8,544 bases of DNA from Desulfobacteraceae bacterium. GTDB lineage: Bacteria; Desulfobacterota; DSM-4660; Desulfatiglandales; Desulfatiglandaceae. The notes under the pieces are model-generated. The model did no database searches, was not told the DNA's origin, and saw only the letters and a program-made list of their open reading frames with translations. Each line of letters opens with the position of its first letter. The stretch's first letter is position 1. The position numbers and the translations under genes are program-made. Positions 6,095 to 8,544 of this stretch are shown here, one piece after another. The stretch is taken from positions 1-8,544 of the forward strand of contig DAOWOF010000086.1 in assembly GCA_030642205.1 (NCBI GenBank), in the 5' to 3' direction.

Positions 6095-7294
6095 ATGCTT
6101 CCACTACATAGATTCCATCAAGCAGCCAACCTCCTGGAAAATCAGATAATCAAAACACCTTTGATTCACTCCCCTTTTTTATCGACAACCTTTGGAGGAG
6201 AAATCTTCCTCAAATTGGAAAATCTGCAAAAAACAGGCTCCTTTAAGATTAGAGGGGCATTGTATAAGATCTTGACTATCCTTGGTCATAGCCATATCAA
6301 TGGCGTAGTTGCCGCATCTGCCGGAAATCATGCGCAGGGTGTGGCCATGGCAGCGACAGCAGCCGGGCTGCCAGCCTTCATTATAATGCCTGAGTGGTCA
6401 TCTATTACCAAGCAGGAAGCCACCAAAGGATATGGAGGAAAAGTCATTCTTGCGGGTCAAAGTATAGCAGAAAGTCTTGAAAGAGCAGAAGAGCTTGCCC
6501 ATAATGGAAAGGCCTTTATCCATCCTTATGATGATATCGATATAATTACTGGTCAGGGGACAATTGCTCTGGAGATTCTGGATATCTTGCCTGACGTAGA
6601 TATCATCATTGTCCCAATTGGAGGCGGAGGTCTTATATCAGGAATATCTACTGTAATTCGTTCTATCAAGCCCTCTATAAAAATAATCGGGGTTCAAGCT
6701 GCTTATTGCCCTTCTGCCTCAGAAGCGATTAATAAAGGGAAACGGGTTTGTGTTCAATCAAAGTCATCCATTGCAGATGGAATTCAAGTTCAACAAACAG
6801 GCCAAAAGACCTTTGAAATCATTCAGGAATGTGTTGACGAAATTGTTTTGGTAAATGAGGAAGAAATTGCGGCTGCCATGCTGATGCTTCTGGAACATAA
6901 CAAAATTCTGGCTGAAGGCGCGGGAGCTATAGCCCTTGGTGCCCTTTTAAACCATTCTGTGGTGGTTCCCAAGGGACAAAAGGCTGCTTTATTAATTAGT
7001 GGAGGAAATATAGATAGTTCTCTCCTGGGAAGGATCATTAATAAAGGATTACTAAATAACGGACGTATTATGCGGATTAATATTCTCCTTGATGACAAAC
7101 CCGGTTCATTGTCAAATGTTTTGAATTTGATAGCCCATCTGAATGCTAACCTGCTTTATATTTATCATGACCGTAATGAGGATAGCATGGCGGTTGATAC
7201 CGCACGTGTGGAGATAACTCTGGAAACCAGAGGCCATGCGCATATAAAAGCTATCCGATCCGAGTTTCAAAAAGCCGGATATCCAACCGTCTGA
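6095..7294 (+). CDS. ilvA: Threonine ammonia-lyase (threonine dehydratase) with C-terminal ACT domain
   Basis: A 399-residue pyridoxal-phosphate enzyme that deaminates L-threonine to 2-oxobutyrate and ammonia. The Schiff-base lysine is K51 in TGSFKIRGA; SAGNHAQGVA (75-84) and the phosphate-binding glycine loop PIGGGGLISG (174-183) are intact. A single ACT regulatory domain occupies about residues 325-399 (MRINILLDDKPGSLSNVLNL onward). This is the ~400-residue single-ACT form rather than the ~510-residue two-ACT-like E. coli IlvA. It could serve isoleucine synthesis or threonine catabolism (tdcB-like), and the name reflects only the family. A stop codon immediately precedes the ATG, so the start cannot be further upstream; the ribosome site is weak. 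The gene starts 45 bases after the nucleotidyltransferase. The ACT domain suggests allosteric control, possibly by isoleucine or valine. Confidence 0.93.
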   Translation: MLPLHRFHQAANLLENQIIKTPLIHSPFLSTTFGGEIFLKLENLQKTGSFKIRGALYKILTILGHSHINGVVAASAGNHAQGVAMAATAAGLPAFIIMPEWSSITKQEATKGYGGKVILAGQSIAESLERAEELAHNGKAFIHPYDDIDIITGQGTIALEILDILPDVDIIIVPIGGGGLISGISTVIRSIKPSIKIIGVQAAYCPSASEAINKGKRVCVQSKSSIADGIQVQQTGQKTFEIIQECVDEIVLVNEEEIAAAMLMLLEHNKILAEGAGAIALGALLNHSVVVPKGQKAALLISGGNIDSSLLGRIINKGLLNNGRIMRINILLDDKPGSLSNVLNLIAHLNANLLYIYHDRNEDSMAVDTARVEITLETRGHAHIKAIRSEFQKAGYPTV

Positions 7295-7309
7295 TTCAAG
7301 TTTATGCAA

Positions 7310-7324
7310 AAAAAAGAGGTGAGG
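7310..7324 (+). promoter_or_regulatory. Ribosome binding site favouring the start at 7325
   Basis: The purine-rich AAAAAAGAGGTGAGG lies directly before the ATG at 7325, with AGAGG five bases from it. The alternative ATG at 7304 is preceded by CAAGTTT and has no such signal. Confidence 0.55.
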
Positions 7325-8218
7325 ATGCAATTGTCAGAAAATGAACACTTAGTTGAAATTAAACAGGATTTACCAGGCTTTAATGCTTTTTTTAGTTCCT
7401 GGGTATGGTTTGGTGATATTTCATTTGTGGTTGATGTGGGTCCTGCAAATACTGCCGACAGGCTTATTAAAAAATTACGTGGACTCGGAATGGTCAGGCT
7501 TGACTATGTCCTGTTGACTCATATCCATATTGATCATTGCGGAGCACTGGGAGATCTATTAAACTATTATCCCATGGCAAAGGTTATTTGTCATGAAAAG
7601 GCCATAAAGACCCTGGTTGAACCTTCAAAGCTCTGGTCAGCAAGCTGCGATGTCCTGGGAGACATTGCAAAGGCCTTTGGTAAACCTAAACCTATAGATA
7701 GAAAAAAAATAATTGCTCACCCCCAAAGTCAGGTAAAGGGGCTCAAAATAATTGAAACTCCGGGGCACGCGCCTCATCATCTGAGCTTTACCTTTGAGGG
7801 CAGGCTTTATGCAGGTGAGGCAGGAGGAAATTTTTTGGATATTGACGGAGATCAATATCTAAGACCTGCGACCCCGCCTAAATTTTTTATGGAAATCTTT
7901 CTTGACAGCATTGACCGCCTTATTGCCCTTGAAGATCAACCCATACGCTATGCCCATTTTGGAGGGGCAGACAGCTCCCGGCAATTATTAAATAGTTTTC
8001 GGGAACAGATGCTGCGTTGGCATAAAATCATTAGCCAACAACTCAGCAAAGGAGAGGAAAATCCGGTAGAAAGATGCGTCAATTTGCTTCTGGAACAAGA
8101 TAAAAACCTTGCACCATATAAAAAAATGGCCTCTGATACTCAATCAAGAGAAAAATTTTATTTGACAAACTCGGTAAAGGGTTTTATTGGATTTTTAAAA
8201 GATAAAAAAACATTATAG
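7325..8218 (+). CDS. Metallo-beta-lactamase-fold hydrolase, substrate unknown
   Basis: A 297-residue MBL-fold protein, probably a soluble two-metal hydrolase. The metal motif THIHIDHCG (65-73) gives the HxHxDH ligands, H148 lies in ETPGHAPHHLSF, and H211 in YAHFGG. At the position where many family members have the bridging aspartate, this one reads YAGEAGG (E165), a substitution that may be subfamily-specific. The C-terminal ~80 residues are helical and resemble the tail of glyoxalase II-like or arylsulfatase-like MBL proteins, but the substrate cannot be told. I chose the ATG at 7325 because AGAGG lies five bases upstream; the ATG at 7304 adds seven residues and has no ribosome site. It starts 30 bases after the threonine ammonia-lyase gene and ends 12 bases before the adenosyltransferase gene, so it is very probably co-transcribed with both. 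Confidence 0.88.
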   Translation: MQLSENEHLVEIKQDLPGFNAFFSSWVWFGDISFVVDVGPANTADRLIKKLRGLGMVRLDYVLLTHIHIDHCGALGDLLNYYPMAKVICHEKAIKTLVEPSKLWSASCDVLGDIAKAFGKPKPIDRKKIIAHPQSQVKGLKIIETPGHAPHHLSFTFEGRLYAGEAGGNFLDIDGDQYLRPATPPKFFMEIFLDSIDRLIALEDQPIRYAHFGGADSSRQLLNSFREQMLRWHKIISQQLSKGEENPVERCVNLLLEQDKNLAPYKKMASDTQSREKFYLTNSVKGFIGFLKDKKTL

Positions 8219-8230
8219 GGTTTGCAAGAG

Positions 8231-8544
8231 ATGAAGATATATACAAAGCAAGGAGATAATGGCCATACAAGTTTATGCGGACCGGAACGGGCGCTTAAGG
8301 ATGATTTGCGTATAAGGGCATACGGTATAGTAGATGAGTTAAATTCTGTCCTGGGCTGGTGTCGGGTAATAATAAAAAATAATGAGGTTAATAACGCAAT
8401 ATCCAAGGTTCAAAAAGATCTCTTTGTCCTTGGGACAGATCTGGCTACGCCGGGATCGGGAAAAAATTTCCTGATTAAAAAACAGGATGTAAGCTCGCTT
8501 GAAAAAATACTTGATAATTTTGATGATAAATTGCCGCCTTTAAA
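8231..8544 (+). CDS. PduO-type ATP:cob(I)alamin adenosyltransferase, 3' end cut off by window edge
   Basis: The first 104 codons of an adenosyltransferase of the PduO/MMAB type, which transfers the adenosyl group from ATP to cob(I)alamin (or an earlier corrinoid) to form the active coenzyme. It begins MKIYTKQGDNGHTSLCGPER, matching the family's N-terminal ATP-binding TKxGDxGxTxL motif. Then comes KDDLRIRAYGIVDELNSVLG, with the conserved AYGxVDELNS block. Full-length members are about 180-190 residues, so roughly half is missing to the right. The ATG lies 12 bases after the preceding stop and has only a weak purine stretch (AAGAG) directly before it. This is the fourth B12 gene of the plus-strand run and supports reading the whole as a cobalamin-linked operon. 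Possible symbols include pduO or mmaB, and nothing here separates them. Confidence 0.95.
   Translation, partial: MKIYTKQGDNGHTSLCGPERALKDDLRIRAYGIVDELNSVLGWCRVIIKNNEVNNAISKVQKDLFVLGTDLATPGSGKNFLIKKQDVSSLEKILDNFDDKLPPL

Overview
The window looks like ordinary chromosome of an anaerobic, AT-rich bacterium. The best guess is a Desulfobacterota (Desulfobacterales-like) sulfate reducer. The basis is protein style (Tex, CbiF-CbiG-CbiH of the cobalt-early, anaerobic B12 route, and a small coiled-coil/winged-helix protein of a kind I associate with that group) and the palindromic intergenic repeats. This placement is inference; no rRNA or other marker gene is present.

Left part, minus strand (1-2177): the first ~60% of tex, a transcription accessory protein, runs off the left edge. 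Upstream of it is a 368-base gap with two hairpin-forming palindromes, then a small gene of unknown role with an N-terminal coiled-coil-like stretch and a C-terminal winged-helix-like domain.

Middle gap (about 2180-2633): this divergent intergenic region holds a ~104 bp imperfect palindrome with TA at both ends, resembling a miniature inverted-repeat element. A near-consensus sigma-70 promoter (TTGACA-16-TATTAT) faces right. The ~200 nt leader that follows shows no cobalamin riboswitch.

Right part, plus strand (2634-8544): seven genes lie close together in one direction and probably form one transcription unit. They are cbiF, cbiG, cbiH (corrin ring methylation and contraction), a stand-alone GlmU-like nucleotidyltransferase, an ACT-domain threonine ammonia-lyase, a metallo-beta-lactamase-fold hydrolase, and the start of a PduO-type ATP:cob(I)alamin adenosyltransferase that runs off the right edge. 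The three cbi genes and the adenosyltransferase belong to adenosylcobalamin synthesis. The three genes between them have no proven B12 role. One possible link is that threonine ammonia-lyase makes 2-oxobutyrate, which can become propionyl-CoA, whose catabolism uses a B12-dependent mutase.

I did not find a clearly new multi-gene system. The observations most worth a second look are the out-of-frame cbiG/cbiH junction, which looks like a split CbiG-CbiH fusion with no good start codon for cbiH; the ~104 bp palindromic element; and the uncharacterised nucleotidyltransferase and hydrolase inside a B12 operon.
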